This document shows, one piece after another, positions 22,702 through 31,056 of a stretch of DNA of 64,000 nt. Each line of letters begins with the position of its first letter. The stretch's first letter is position 1. The position numbers were made by a program, and so were the translations under genes. The notes below the pieces were generated by a model. The model was not told the origin of the DNA. It searched no databases and saw only the letters and a list, made by a program, of their open reading frames with translations. This DNA is from a virus, in IMG/VR virus record IMGVR_UViG_3300044627_003499, positions 21,711 through 85,710 of that record; one strand, 5' to 3'.

Positions 22702-24231
22702 TCAATAATCAAGATGTAACTGACCTTTTCGGGCAAGGCCTGTTACTAACCATACTAATGCATCAATACAATCGTCGTGACTACTTACGCCAAAGTTGGT
22801 AAGCTCTTCAAACATATTGGTGAAGTTACGAAAACGATTGAAGATGATCTTGCGGTCCTCAAACATTCCCATAATGCCACGGAAACGAGCCAACTTATCT
22901 GCCCTGAAACCTTTGACGGGATGCCAAATTAAATTGTAGAGGCCTTCATTGTTCAAGCAAACACGCTTGAAGTCTGCCTCCAGAGAAGCCTGATACTGTA
23001 CGGCCTCACTCCAAATATCACACGTTGAATAGCTGGGGTAATACAAACCGCTTTGTTCGTCTTTGGCAATCACTGACCAATCATTCAACAACTCCTTGAG
23101 GGCATCAAGTTTTTCAAGGTTACCCATGACGCGAATACGTCGGTAATCAATGATATGAATGCGGTCGCCAATGCGACCACCGAGAATCATAACTGTGTAA
23201 TCGTTTTTCTCTTTAGTGCCAGCGGAGAGGTCAACCCCAACCCCAAGGGCGTCAAACTCCGTTGCAATTTCCGCTTTTACAATTAACTCCGGAGCCAGCG
23301 AAAGTTCGTTCTGCCGGATGACTTGATTCATGTACTGGAACGAGAAAGCAATTGGTGCCTGCCGTTTTTTCTCCTTCAGGTAATCCAATGACCACATGTC
23401 TGGCCAATACGATTCCTCTTCGCCGGAAATGGGATTGTTTTGAATTGCTGAAAGGATAATCTGTTGCCAGTTGTTTTGTTCATTAAATGTTGTGGAGTGA
23501 ATGTCATCGTGTCTGAAGCGAGTACCAAGGCAGATTGCTCGTGCACCTTCAAACATGGTGGGTGCAATCACAGCATTCCAGTTGTCCTGCATCTGTTTCC
23601 TGATGTCAGGGTTGGCAATATCTGCGGCTGACTTGATGGCGTCATCAATCATGACCAAGTGCGAACGCTTGGAAGTCACCGAACCCTTGAGGCCTGCTGC
23701 GCAAAGCGTAAACTGTTCGTCGCCTGTTACGTCAATGCCAGCAAACTTGTGATCAATTGACCAGTACTCATTACTGGTGGCGTTCTTCAGAAGGCGAACT
23801 TTAGGGAAAACTTCTTGGTATCGTTTGCTTTCAATGATGCGTTTAATGGTGGAAGATTTGGAACGAGCGATGTCAACGGTGTAGGACAGATACAGAATCT
23901 GCAGTGGCAACCCTGCGTGCGTATGGATGCCAATGGCCCACGCCGTAAGCAGACCCAACACTGTGGACTTGGCAGAACCCCTGGGCGCCAGGAGATCCAC
24001 ATTGGGACCAGCGATCTTAATGAGGCAACTGCTGTCCTCCTCTGTGACGAAGTGTCGATGCCAGTTGAGGTGATGAGCAGCCGGTGGTTTATCTGCTACG
24101 TATTCACAGAAGAAGCCAAAATCTTCCTGGGCTTTCTTCAGTGCTTCTGCGTTACGTGGCTTGCGTATTTGCTGTCTGCGTGCGGCGGCTTGAGCATTGC
24201 GGCGGTAAGCAAGATGCGTATAGCTTGGCAC
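22702..24231 (-). CDS. terL: Terminase large subunit
   Basis: The 509-residue motor and nuclease packages DNA into the prohead. The Walker A-like motif is APRGSAKSTV near residue 85, Walker B is LVMIDDA near 195, and the C-terminal RNase H-like nuclease shows LGVGVDLSAG, then SHDDCIDALVW near the end. It adjoins a probable small subunit and is upstream of the portal on the same strand. Its last 19 codons are a synonymous recoding of a displaced copy beyond the adjacent HNH gene. Confidence 0.95.
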   Translation of the reverse strand: MPSYTHLAYRRNAQAAARRQQIRKPRNAEALKKAQEDFGFFCEYVADKPPAAHHLNWHRHFVTEEDSSCLIKIAGPNVDLLAPRGSAKSTVLGLLTAWAIGIHTHAGLPLQILYLSYTVDIARSKSSTIKRIIESKRYQEVFPKVRLLKNATSNEYWSIDHKFAGIDVTGDEQFTLCAAGLKGSVTSKRSHLVMIDDAIKSAADIANPDIRKQMQDNWNAVIAPTMFEGARAICLGTRFRHDDIHSTTFNEQNNWQQIILSAIQNNPISGEEESYWPDMWSLDYLKEKKRQAPIAFSFQYMNQVIRQNELSLAPELIVKAEIATEFDALGVGVDLSAGTKEKNDYTVMILGGRIGDRIHIIDYRRIRVMGNLEKLDALKELLNDWSVIAKDEQSGLYYPSYSTCDIWSEAVQYQASLEADFKRVCLNNEGLYNLIWHPVKGFRADKLARFRGIMGMFEDRKIIFNRFRNFTNMFEELTNFGVSSHDDCIDALVWLVTGLARKGQLHLDY

Positions 24232-24263
24232 AGCAGTAATTCAGAGTATTACTGAATACTACC

Positions 24264-24428
24264 TTACTTTTTGTCTTCTTGTTTTTTGGCCTTTTGCTTT
24301 TGATACTTACGTGCTTTTTCTAAAGCGGCCTTACGCTTTTCCTTGTCCGACATCTCAGTGCCGTCTTCTTTCTTTGCATCTTTTTTCTTAAGGTGCGCAA
24401 GAAACTGCGGAGGAACTTTACCAGCCAT
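24264..24428 (-). CDS. Small lysine-rich protein, 54 aa
   Basis: The frame encodes MAGKVPPQFLAHLKKKDAKK and a long charged helix rich in K, E and A ending KKQEDKK. It lies between the small and large terminase genes. The family is frequent in environmental phages from memory, and the role is unknown. Confidence 0.65.
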   Translation of the reverse strand: MAGKVPPQFLAHLKKKDAKKEDGTEMSDKEKRKAALEKARKYQKQKAKKQEDKK

Positions 24429-24482
24429 TTAAATCAGTTATCTGTTAACAATGTTGTATTGCACTTTAATATTTTAAGGCAG

Positions 24483-25100
24483 TTATTCGTCAAGTTGCAT
24501 TTTTGCCCACACACTCATGGTCGCTTCTTCCAGGGGGATCTCGATGGGATCATCCTTGAAGACGGATAGGAGTTCACGAATGGCACGATCGGCACCAGCC
24601 ATTAACAGACCTTTGCGATCTTTCATGCCAGTGAATCGGTCAATTTGTTCGATGTGACCACGGATTTCTTTTTGCATTGACGCAATGCGGGCAACGCCTG
24701 CATCACGTTTAACATTGCCGTTCTCAACATCTTCACGGAGTTTGCGAACATCCTCCTGCATCTCGTCAATTTCATACAGAAGTTTTTGACGATGATCGGC
24801 CTTAGGGTAATTGTTTTGGACCCAAAGCTCACACGCAGTAATGCTACCTGTATACCGTAGGAACCGGGCATACAAGTAGACTTCGACTACGGAATAGTTG
24901 TTGCTAGCAAAAGAGCAAAATGTTTCCTGAGTTGACGCATCGAGATTGTCAACCCAGGAATCAAATAACTCAATATCGATAAGCTCGTTGGGCCTGCCCG
25001 TAATCCCGCTCTTCGTCGCGTTGCTTGAACTGCTGGCCTTGTTCGGCAGAGCTACGTTGTTCTTCTGCGCCCTTACCGATGGTTTCACGTTCTTGTTCAC
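24483..25100 (-). CDS. Probable terminase small subunit
   Basis: The core from about residue 34 (GRPNELIDIELFDSWVDNLD, ETFCSFASNNYSVVEVYLYA) is helical and is followed by coiled-coil segments (EIDEMQEDVRKLREDVENG). It ends ATMSVWAKMQLDE. Position next to terL supports the small subunit role, which recognises the packaging site. The start is the weak point: no ATG exists before the core. GTG at 25100 has GGAG 7 nt upstream and is chosen here, though it lies inside the preceding gene. Confidence 0.6.
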   Translation of the reverse strand: MNKNVKPSVRAQKNNVALPNKASSSSNATKSGITGRPNELIDIELFDSWVDNLDASTQETFCSFASNNYSVVEVYLYARFLRYTGSITACELWVQNNYPKADHRQKLLYEIDEMQEDVRKLREDVENGNVKRDAGVARIASMQKEIRGHIEQIDRFTGMKDRKGLLMAGADRAIRELLSVFKDDPIEIPLEEATMSVWAKMQLDE

Positions 25101-25218
25101 CAGCAGTCTCCATTTTTTTCTTGGAAAATTCGTAAGCCACACCAGCAGCCTGGCGGTACTTGTCTAGATCAAACCAGTCGTCAACGTCTGTTTGACCAGA
25201 GGGTACACTGCTTGTCAT
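24970..25218 (-). CDS. Unknown charged protein, 82 aa
   Basis: The N-terminus (MTSSVPSGQTDVDDWFDLDK) resembles that of the following 58-residue protein (MSATPTGQDPNDNYFDINK), suggesting a shared origin. The rest is a charged helix rich in E, Q and R. The end overlaps the small terminase gene by 131 nt in another frame. Confidence 0.55.
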   Translation of the reverse strand: MTSSVPSGQTDVDDWFDLDKYRQAAGVAYEFSKKKMETAGEQERETIGKGAEEQRSSAEQGQQFKQRDEERDYGQAQRAYRY

Positions 25219-25243
25219 GGCTTAGATAGTTTACAAGAAAAAA

Positions 25244-25420
25244 TCAGAAATTGGACATCATTGAAGCCAAACCTTGAGCATAAATGTCACGGCGGCTTTC
25301 AAGGGATTTTTGGCGCTGTTGACGACCCTTAGAACCTTCAAGCCGTTCAAGTAACTGCTCAAACTTGTTGATGTCAAAATAGTTGTCGTTAGGATCTTGA
25401 CCAGTAGGAGTGGCAGACAT
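25244..25420 (-). CDS. Small protein, 58 aa
   Basis: The frame encodes MSATPTGQDPNDNYFDINKF and a basic helix (RLEGSKGRQQRQKSLESRRD). It is related at the N-terminus to its neighbour at 25218. No clear Shine-Dalgarno is seen, but the conserved N-terminus and tight placement support it. Confidence 0.6.
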   Translation of the reverse strand: MSATPTGQDPNDNYFDINKFEQLLERLEGSKGRQQRQKSLESRRDIYAQGLASMMSNF

Positions 25421-25476
25421 CTAAATATCTTGCGGACTAAAACGATTATAACAAGGGTAATTTAACTGGAAATAGA

Positions 25477-26370
25477 TTAGCTCCAGAAACCAGAAACAAG
25501 GTTTGATGCCACACTGCCAAAGGAATTAATCTTGGCAACTTCTTTGGAGCCTTCATTTTTCAACTTCTGGGTTTCTTTGTCGATCTCCCCTTGAAGGTTG
25601 GTCAACCCGGCGCTGTAAAGATACTTGCGGGTGTCACGTACGTTTTGTAGGTTCTCTTCAATTTCACTGGGAGTCCCCGTGAAGCTATCAGCAAAGTTTG
25701 GCAGCTGGACCCCAGCCCTTGCTTTGGTTGCGTCTGCGTAAGTAGGAAGAAAATTTTTGTCAAATTTAAAAGTACGTTGTCCTGTTTTCTTGCCAGCAGC
25801 GTCAGTCGCCTGCTTGCCATACATTGTGTCGTAGTAGTTATCAAGATAGCTATTGTTGAACTTATCTTGATACTCAGTACTCTTTGCAAGAGAATCTCGA
25901 AGATCTTGGACGGTACTGTAGTAGCCCTGATTAAAACGTTCCAGTGCTTCTGTTTTTTCTTCTTCTTTAGCCTCTCGACCCAATACTTCTTTATACGCAG
26001 ACGTAATGCCTGTGGCACGCCGACCAGGGAGGAGTTCTTTCGTATAGATATCCGTCAATCCGGCAACGTCTTGCTCCGGTGGAGAAAGATCATATTTGGA
26101 TGCATAATCACGTAATTGTGACGCTGCATCGTTGTACGAAATTAAACCCTGACGAAGTTGAGATTCAATTCCGGAACGCATTCCGGAGTATGCAGCTGCA
26201 CCAGATGATTTACGTGCCTCGGCGGCTGCTTTTTGTTCTGCTTTTTCCGTATCAGCACGCTGCTCTGCACGCGCCTCTCTTTCTTGCTGGTACTTTAAAT
26301 ACTCAGCAAAAGTATTGTCCCTTGGAATTTCAGGGGATTTGTATTCAACCCTAGTGCCGCCGCCACCCAT
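25477..26370 (-). CDS. Probable internal virion protein with a DUF4214-like segment, 297 aa
   Basis: Residues 1-90 form a charged coiled coil (EREARAEQRADTEKAEQKAA). Residues about 120-185 (AYKEVLGREAKEEEKTEALE, then STVQDLRDSLAKSTEYQDKF) resemble DUF4214 repeats. It lies in a row of minus-strand genes that look like internal virion or ejection proteins. Confidence 0.55.
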   Translation of the reverse strand: MGGGGTRVEYKSPEIPRDNTFAEYLKYQQEREARAEQRADTEKAEQKAAAEARKSSGAAAYSGMRSGIESQLRQGLISYNDAASQLRDYASKYDLSPPEQDVAGLTDIYTKELLPGRRATGITSAYKEVLGREAKEEEKTEALERFNQGYYSTVQDLRDSLAKSTEYQDKFNNSYLDNYYDTMYGKQATDAAGKKTGQRTFKFDKNFLPTYADATKARAGVQLPNFADSFTGTPSEIEENLQNVRDTRKYLYSAGLTNLQGEIDKETQKLKNEGSKEVAKINSFGSVASNLVSGFWS

Positions 26371-26380
26371 GATTTAATCC

Positions 26381-26851
26381 TCAAACGAACGTTGTGCTCA
26401 AATTAGGTCTAGCAATGGGACCAAACATGCCAGCCATAACGGCTTCTTTTTCAGCCAGGGAACGATTTAACGCAGCCCTGTTTTCTCTTTGACTTTGCTC
26501 GCGTGCTTCAAGAGAATTTTCAAGGGCAAAACCACGGCGAGCACGATCAGATAAAGTAGCTGATTCCATTTCAGCAAGTGGGCCCCGTTCAAACTTCTTC
26601 GCAAACATCTGCCTGCCAAGTTCCAGGTCTGGCATCCAGGTGCCTTGTGCGGTGCGGCCTGCCATTTCCTGGGCAGCTTGGCCATATCCTTGTTCGCGGC
26701 CAAGCATCACCTGCCATTTGAGCTGGTCGGCCCCAAGCCTCATCTTTGCATTGGCAACTTGTGCTTGCGTATCAGCTGCTCTATTTGCGCCAAATAGAGA
26801 AGCAAGTGCGCTTCCGCCAGCCAAACCTAATGTAATCGGATCAAAAGCCAT
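26381..26851 (-). CDS. Probable internal virion protein, 156 aa
   Basis: The ATG at 26851 has AAAGAGGAAAA directly upstream, a strong Shine-Dalgarno, so a longer in-frame extension is rejected. The N-terminus MAFDPITLGLAGGSALASLF is hydrophobic and glycine-rich, like the beginning of phage ejection proteins. The C-terminal half is an alanine, arginine and glutamate-rich helix. Confidence 0.65.
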   Translation of the reverse strand: MAFDPITLGLAGGSALASLFGANRAADTQAQVANAKMRLGADQLKWQVMLGREQGYGQAAQEMAGRTAQGTWMPDLELGRQMFAKKFERGPLAEMESATLSDRARRGFALENSLEAREQSQRENRAALNRSLAEKEAVMAGMFGPIARPNLSTTFV

Positions 26852-26992
26852 TTTTCCTCTTTTACTTACTCCTTTGCTTAAACTCCCTGTATTTTCACCA
26901 AAAGCAACTGGGGTAAACGAATTAAAGTTTGTGTTGCTAAAAGAAGAAAGATAGTTGGGAAATTCCATTTCTACAGTCTACTGTCATTCACA

Positions 26993-27412
26993 TTAGAAAT
27001 AACGATTCGGACTGAAGTTAAACGAACCGCGTTGATAGTTTGTCAACTGAGGAATGTTTGCAGCACCCTGGGACATCATTTGCGCAATATCAGCTGCACC
27101 TTGGGCTTGAATCCTGGAGGGAACAGAGTATGCGTTGATCAGCGTATTTGGTAAATCAAACAGGGCTTTGTATTTACCAGCTTCCCTCATGCGATCTTTG
27201 TCAAGTTCATTTGCAAGAGTTAAGCGTTTGCTGATTTCTTCTGTACTGTTTAAACGTTCCACTCGCTCCAGCAATCCTCCAAACAGCTCCGAGTCTGGAG
27301 ACCTTTCTGGATATAAACGCTTTAAAACAAAATCTTGCTGCTCAGGAGTTAAACCCTTAAGTTGATCAAGGTCACTTCTAAATTTTGTTAAATCAAAAGG
27401 TGATTGGGTCAT
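26993..27412 (-). CDS. Unknown virion protein, 139 aa
   Basis: The start ATG at 27412 lies 2 nt after the stop of the upstream gene. The N-terminal half is helical and charged (FRSDLDQLKGLTPEQQDFVL) and the C-terminal half has Q and A-rich segments (GAADIAQMMSQGAANIPQL). I do not recognise a family. Confidence 0.6.
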   Translation of the reverse strand: MTQSPFDLTKFRSDLDQLKGLTPEQQDFVLKRLYPERSPDSELFGGLLERVERLNSTEEISKRLTLANELDKDRMREAGKYKALFDLPNTLINAYSVPSRIQAQGAADIAQMMSQGAANIPQLTNYQRGSFNFSPNRYF

Positions 27413-27414
27413 GA

Positions 27415-28431
27415 TCAACCAGCCCTAAAGACGGAAGCAGCATAAGGATTAGAAGAAGCAAGAATATCGCGCACTGTTTGACCAGCCTGTTGCTGTGCAC
27501 CGCCTGCAAGTTGTGCAGCGTACATCTGACGGTTTAATGCGCCAGTGAGTTGACCAAGTTGTTGGTTGAGCTGCATTTGGTTCTGCATGTCAACGCCGCG
27601 ATACTGTTGATAAAGCGGAAGCATTTGTTCAGCAGTTTTGACGTTGCCACTACGAAGTGCTTCAGCTGCTTGAAGATCGCCCGTGGTAAGACCGGGGATG
27701 GCACCACCAAGAATCCCAGATTGTCCTGCTTCACGTTTTGCGCCAGTTACTGCTTCAACAGCTTTGGCAGCACCACCGGCAAGAGCTTTAGTCGCGCCGC
27801 CACCAATTGTGGCACCAATGATGGAACCAACGGGTCCGCCAACAGCACCACCAAGTAAACCACCAGCAACAGTACCGGCCGCACCAAGTACATCACCTTG
27901 TGCAAGAGCAAGGCCACCACCAATCAAGGGGCCGTATTTACCAGCGAGTGCTAATCCTGCACCACGTAAAGTTGTTCTACCGGTGTTCTGTAAAACAGAC
28001 TGACCCAACTGACTTGCCCTTGCTTGATCACGCATCCCGGCAAGGTTAATACCGGGTCCGCTATTTCCGCCAGGGGGGGATGCTGAAACGCCCGCACCTG
28101 TCACAGGAGGGCGTCCACTGCCGCCACCACCAGCTGCACCCATCGGAGGAATAGAAGAGGCGCCTCCTCCCGTCCCTGGGGCTGCATTTGCTCCGGCAGT
28201 TCCAAAAGTAGATCCGGTAACTTGCGCACCGCCACCACCGCCGCCCGTAATAGGAAACCCTTGACGAGTGCTACTTGCCCCACCACCAGTAACTTGAACA
28301 CCCGGCTGGGAAGCACCGCCCCCGCCAAGGTAATTCATGATTTGTTGAAGAAAGCCAGGGTCCTGTTGCATCCGACGTTGCAGGTCCCCTGGATCCATAG
28401 AAGCACCGCCGCTTCCTGTAACGTTTGCCAT
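27415..28431 (-). CDS. Glycine-rich protein with glycine-zipper membrane segment, 338 aa
   Basis: Residues 1-130 are low-complexity G, A, P and S. Residues about 155-220 (LAGKYGPLIGGGLALAQGDV, then AGTVAGGLLGGAVGGPVGSI) are a glycine-zipper type hydrophobic region able to insert in membranes. The C-terminus is Q-rich and helical. This layout suits a DNA-ejection protein that forms a channel in the host envelope, as an inference from composition. Confidence 0.6.
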   Translation of the reverse strand: MANVTGSGGASMDPGDLQRRMQQDPGFLQQIMNYLGGGGASQPGVQVTGGGASSTRQGFPITGGGGGGAQVTGSTFGTAGANAAPGTGGGASSIPPMGAAGGGGSGRPPVTGAGVSASPPGGNSGPGINLAGMRDQARASQLGQSVLQNTGRTTLRGAGLALAGKYGPLIGGGLALAQGDVLGAAGTVAGGLLGGAVGGPVGSIIGATIGGGATKALAGGAAKAVEAVTGAKREAGQSGILGGAIPGLTTGDLQAAEALRSGNVKTAEQMLPLYQQYRGVDMQNQMQLNQQLGQLTGALNRQMYAAQLAGGAQQQAGQTVRDILASSNPYAASVFRAG

Positions 28432-28472
28432 TATTGGAATATTTGTTATTGCTAAATTCTATCACTGCTATT

Positions 28473-29501
28473 TCACTGAGGAGTGTAAGAAGAATACTCA
28501 GAAGTTGTAGGCAGTTGTGGTCGATTGCCTGCAGCAATTGCGGCATTGGTAAGATTGCCTGCCGCAACACCAGCCACTGAGCCACCTGCTGCTGCGGCAA
28601 TGGTTCCCAATAATTTCTTAACTGGTGAAGTACCTGGTCGATTCAAAGCAATAGCCGCCTGCCGTGCAGCAAGAGTACCTGCAGTAAAGCCGCCAACCAT
28701 TGGTAAGGTAACTGGAAATCCAAGCATGCGAACTTCGGGATTACCTTGTAGGTTTTCTGTGGTTCCTTTGATAATACCAAGACCAAGCAGGCCCTTATCG
28801 TTGTACAAGTAATTCATGTAGTTACCGTAACGCTGGGGAGTAAGACTTGGAATGTCTTGTTTTGCTGTTTCATATTTCAACGGATCACCAGTACGCCCTA
28901 AAAAGAAACGTTCAAACATTTCTTGAACAGGTTGTCCGGTTTGACGCCTATCCTCTGCGCCTTTTGGTGAATAAGATTGAGCGTACCCCTCAGGCCGAAA
29001 CTGCTCTTCTGGATTAGTAATGTCAAATGTGCCAGCGGCTGAAATAGCTGGAGCAGCAATTGCAAGTGCAGTGGCAGCACGAATTGTGGGGGAGGGAATT
29101 ACCTTTTCATTAATGCCTAAACCAACACCTGCCTGCGATACGGCAAGCGGGTGATTGTAACGCCACATGTAGGTACGTGTGCCGTCATTAGCGGCGTCCA
29201 CAACGAGACGTGAGGTATAAGCACCTAAGAACTGCGCTGGTGTGCCACGGAGGGTCACACCTTCTGCTGCTAACGATTGTTTAAAACGTGGATCAAGAAT
29301 ACTTTGGCCGTAACCAAGTCCCGATCCAACAGAAGATGCACCGGGTTTATATGCAGCATTTGCACCTCCTGCGCTGGTACCTGGGGCACTTTTTGTGTAC
29401 ACACCTTTTTGGCCAGCTTGAATTACATCGGCTTTACGTGCACCAAGTTTGATGTCTTCCCAGATGCTTCCAAGTTGTTGTACAAGATTTTCTTTCTTCA
29501 T
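28473..29501 (-). CDS. Probable internal virion protein, 342 aa
   Basis: The sequence alternates polar G, A and S-rich parts with hydrophobic stretches (TIRAATALAIAAPAISAAGT near residue 150 and LLGTIAAAAGGSVAGVAAGN near 310). It shares the LGxYGN and glycine-zipper style of its neighbours. Its start overlaps the end of the upstream gene by 1 nt. Confidence 0.55.
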   Translation of the reverse strand: MKKENLVQQLGSIWEDIKLGARKADVIQAGQKGVYTKSAPGTSAGGANAAYKPGASSVGSGLGYGQSILDPRFKQSLAAEGVTLRGTPAQFLGAYTSRLVVDAANDGTRTYMWRYNHPLAVSQAGVGLGINEKVIPSPTIRAATALAIAAPAISAAGTFDITNPEEQFRPEGYAQSYSPKGAEDRRQTGQPVQEMFERFFLGRTGDPLKYETAKQDIPSLTPQRYGNYMNYLYNDKGLLGLGIIKGTTENLQGNPEVRMLGFPVTLPMVGGFTAGTLAARQAAIALNRPGTSPVKKLLGTIAAAAGGSVAGVAAGNLTNAAIAAGNRPQLPTTSEYSSYTPQ

Positions 29502-30112
29502 TACATTGCCCCCCTGGTCAGTGCATATGGATCAATGGCGCCACGGAAAAGACTTGATTCGACGCCTTGCATTTGAAACATCGTCCCAGGTGATAATGCT
29601 TCTTGGCTTCCAGGATTCATTGCTTGGCGCTGCATTAATTGTTGTTCAGCAGTTGCCGTTTGATCCATTACAACTGGTTCTGCAGATAGCTGTTGAAGTT
29701 CCTGTTGAGATAAACCTGCAATTTGACTGGAAGCAAAAATAGGTTCCACAAGCATTGGTGCTGCAATCGATGTACCAATCATCAATGCAGACTGAGGACC
29801 ACTTGGTCGATATTCTTGATGGCTAACCTTGCTACCCGGTGGAGTAACGGTGTAGTATTTACCCGCAAGCTTGGGATTAATTTTACCAAGTTGCTTGGCC
29901 GCACCCGCACTTAACAGGGCATCGGCTGCGCCAACCGCAAGTCCTGCAACCGGATTGCCTGTAAACATTGCAGTGGATGCACCTGACCACAAACCGCCGA
30001 GCGCAGAATGTCCCAACAATTCTTTGCCGCCACCAGCGAGACGTTGCTGGATAACAGGGGCGTTTTTAACACCTTGCAATGCAGCCCCAATTCTTCCAGC
30101 TAGTCCCAACAT
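29501..30112 (-). CDS. Probable internal virion protein, 203 aa
   Basis: An N-terminal amphipathic segment (MLGLAGRIGAALQGVKNAPV) is followed by glycine/alanine-rich segments (AMFTGNPVAGLAVGAADALL) and a Q and M-rich tail. Position and composition place it with the ejection-type proteins around it. Confidence 0.55.
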   Translation of the reverse strand: MLGLAGRIGAALQGVKNAPVIQQRLAGGGKELLGHSALGGLWSGASTAMFTGNPVAGLAVGAADALLSAGAAKQLGKINPKLAGKYYTVTPPGSKVSHQEYRPSGPQSALMIGTSIAAPMLVEPIFASSQIAGLSQQELQQLSAEPVVMDQTATAEQQLMQRQAMNPGSQEALSPGTMFQMQGVESSLFRGAIDPYALTRGAM

Positions 30113-30146
30113 TTTTATACTTCTTATTTGCTTATTTTACGATCAG

Positions 30147-30800
30147 TTATTTAAGTGTTTTGCCGGGGGAGGTATTTGTTTCAACTGATTCTTCGTCGAC
30201 AGTGTCCTCGCCTTCTTTTTCTTCTTCCTTGACCGGCATTGATTTCATGACGCCTTTACGATCAAGAAGTTGAGCAATTGACGGTTTATCCTTAACCTCG
30301 TTCTCCGCACGTTTTTCTGCCATTGCCATTAAGTATCCATTAGGATCCGGATTACGCATCCGTGGCATTGGATTCTTAGCGACCTTACTTGGATTTAGTG
30401 TTGGACTAAGTTTGTATGCTTCAATCCATTGAGGATTGAAGTCAGGTTGGTCCTGGGGGCGCTGCGCAGTTTTTGGTCGACCTTCTTCAAAATCGTAAGC
30501 AGTAGGACGATCAAACGTCCCTAGGCCAAACATGTCATATGCTTCGGTTACTTTGCTGTTGTCATCAAAGAATGGTGTATTACCAACAAAGTCAAGATCC
30601 GGGTTTAAGGTGATCTTACGCGTCATGGCACGACGCATTAAATCTTGTTGACCAAACCTTGATGGGTTCCAGGGATACTGGCCGGTTTCCGCTTCGGAGC
30701 GAAACAAGTCGTCAAAATCTAATCGTTTGGCAATTTCACCACGGCGATTAAATGGGTTTTGAATGTAACGACCTAGATCAAGCCTGTCATCTTTTGCCAT
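30147..30800 (-). CDS. Unknown charged virion protein, 217 aa
   Basis: A soluble protein beginning MAKDDRLDLGRYIQNPFNRR, ending with an acidic tail (EEEKEGEDTVDEESVETNTS). No domain recognised. It overlaps the upstream gene by 1 nt. Confidence 0.6.
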   Translation of the reverse strand: MAKDDRLDLGRYIQNPFNRRGEIAKRLDFDDLFRSEAETGQYPWNPSRFGQQDLMRRAMTRKITLNPDLDFVGNTPFFDDNSKVTEAYDMFGLGTFDRPTAYDFEEGRPKTAQRPQDQPDFNPQWIEAYKLSPTLNPSKVAKNPMPRMRNPDPNGYLMAMAEKRAENEVKDKPSIAQLLDRKGVMKSMPVKEEEKEGEDTVDEESVETNTSPGKTLK

Positions 30801-31024
30801 CAGCCTTCAGATTTCTTCTGGTCTTTTTTCTTCTTTAATCCTACCAACGTTTGGCGAAGCCGTGCTTGCTTCACCGTTTTTTCGTCGTACTTATCCGGAT
30901 TGGAAAGAACATTCTCCTGGAGCTGGGCAGAAGTAATGCCTTTCTTTTTGGCTTTAGCTGTAAAGGCGCCTTCTTTGATGTCAGCGCCTTGGATCCACTT
31001 TTTGTTTTTCTTTTTTTCAGCCAT
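30800..31024 (-). CDS. Small lysine-rich protein, 74 aa
   Basis: The protein (MAEKKKNKKWIQGADIKEGA, then FTAKAKKKGITSAQLQENVL) resembles a short helical DNA-binding type common in phages with a KKWIQ..IKKGALR pattern. It is highly basic and may bind packaged DNA. Confidence 0.65.
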   Translation of the reverse strand: MAEKKKNKKWIQGADIKEGAFTAKAKKKGITSAQLQENVLSNPDKYDEKTVKQARLRQTLVGLKKKKDQKKSEG

Positions 31025-31056
31025 TGTTTTAAGAGATTGTTTTAACTTTACCGAAA

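Noticed and set aside
26852-26968. A 39-residue N-terminal extension of the internal virion protein
   Set aside because: The ATG at 26851 has an excellent Shine-Dalgarno, and the extension is low-complexity N, S and F-rich.
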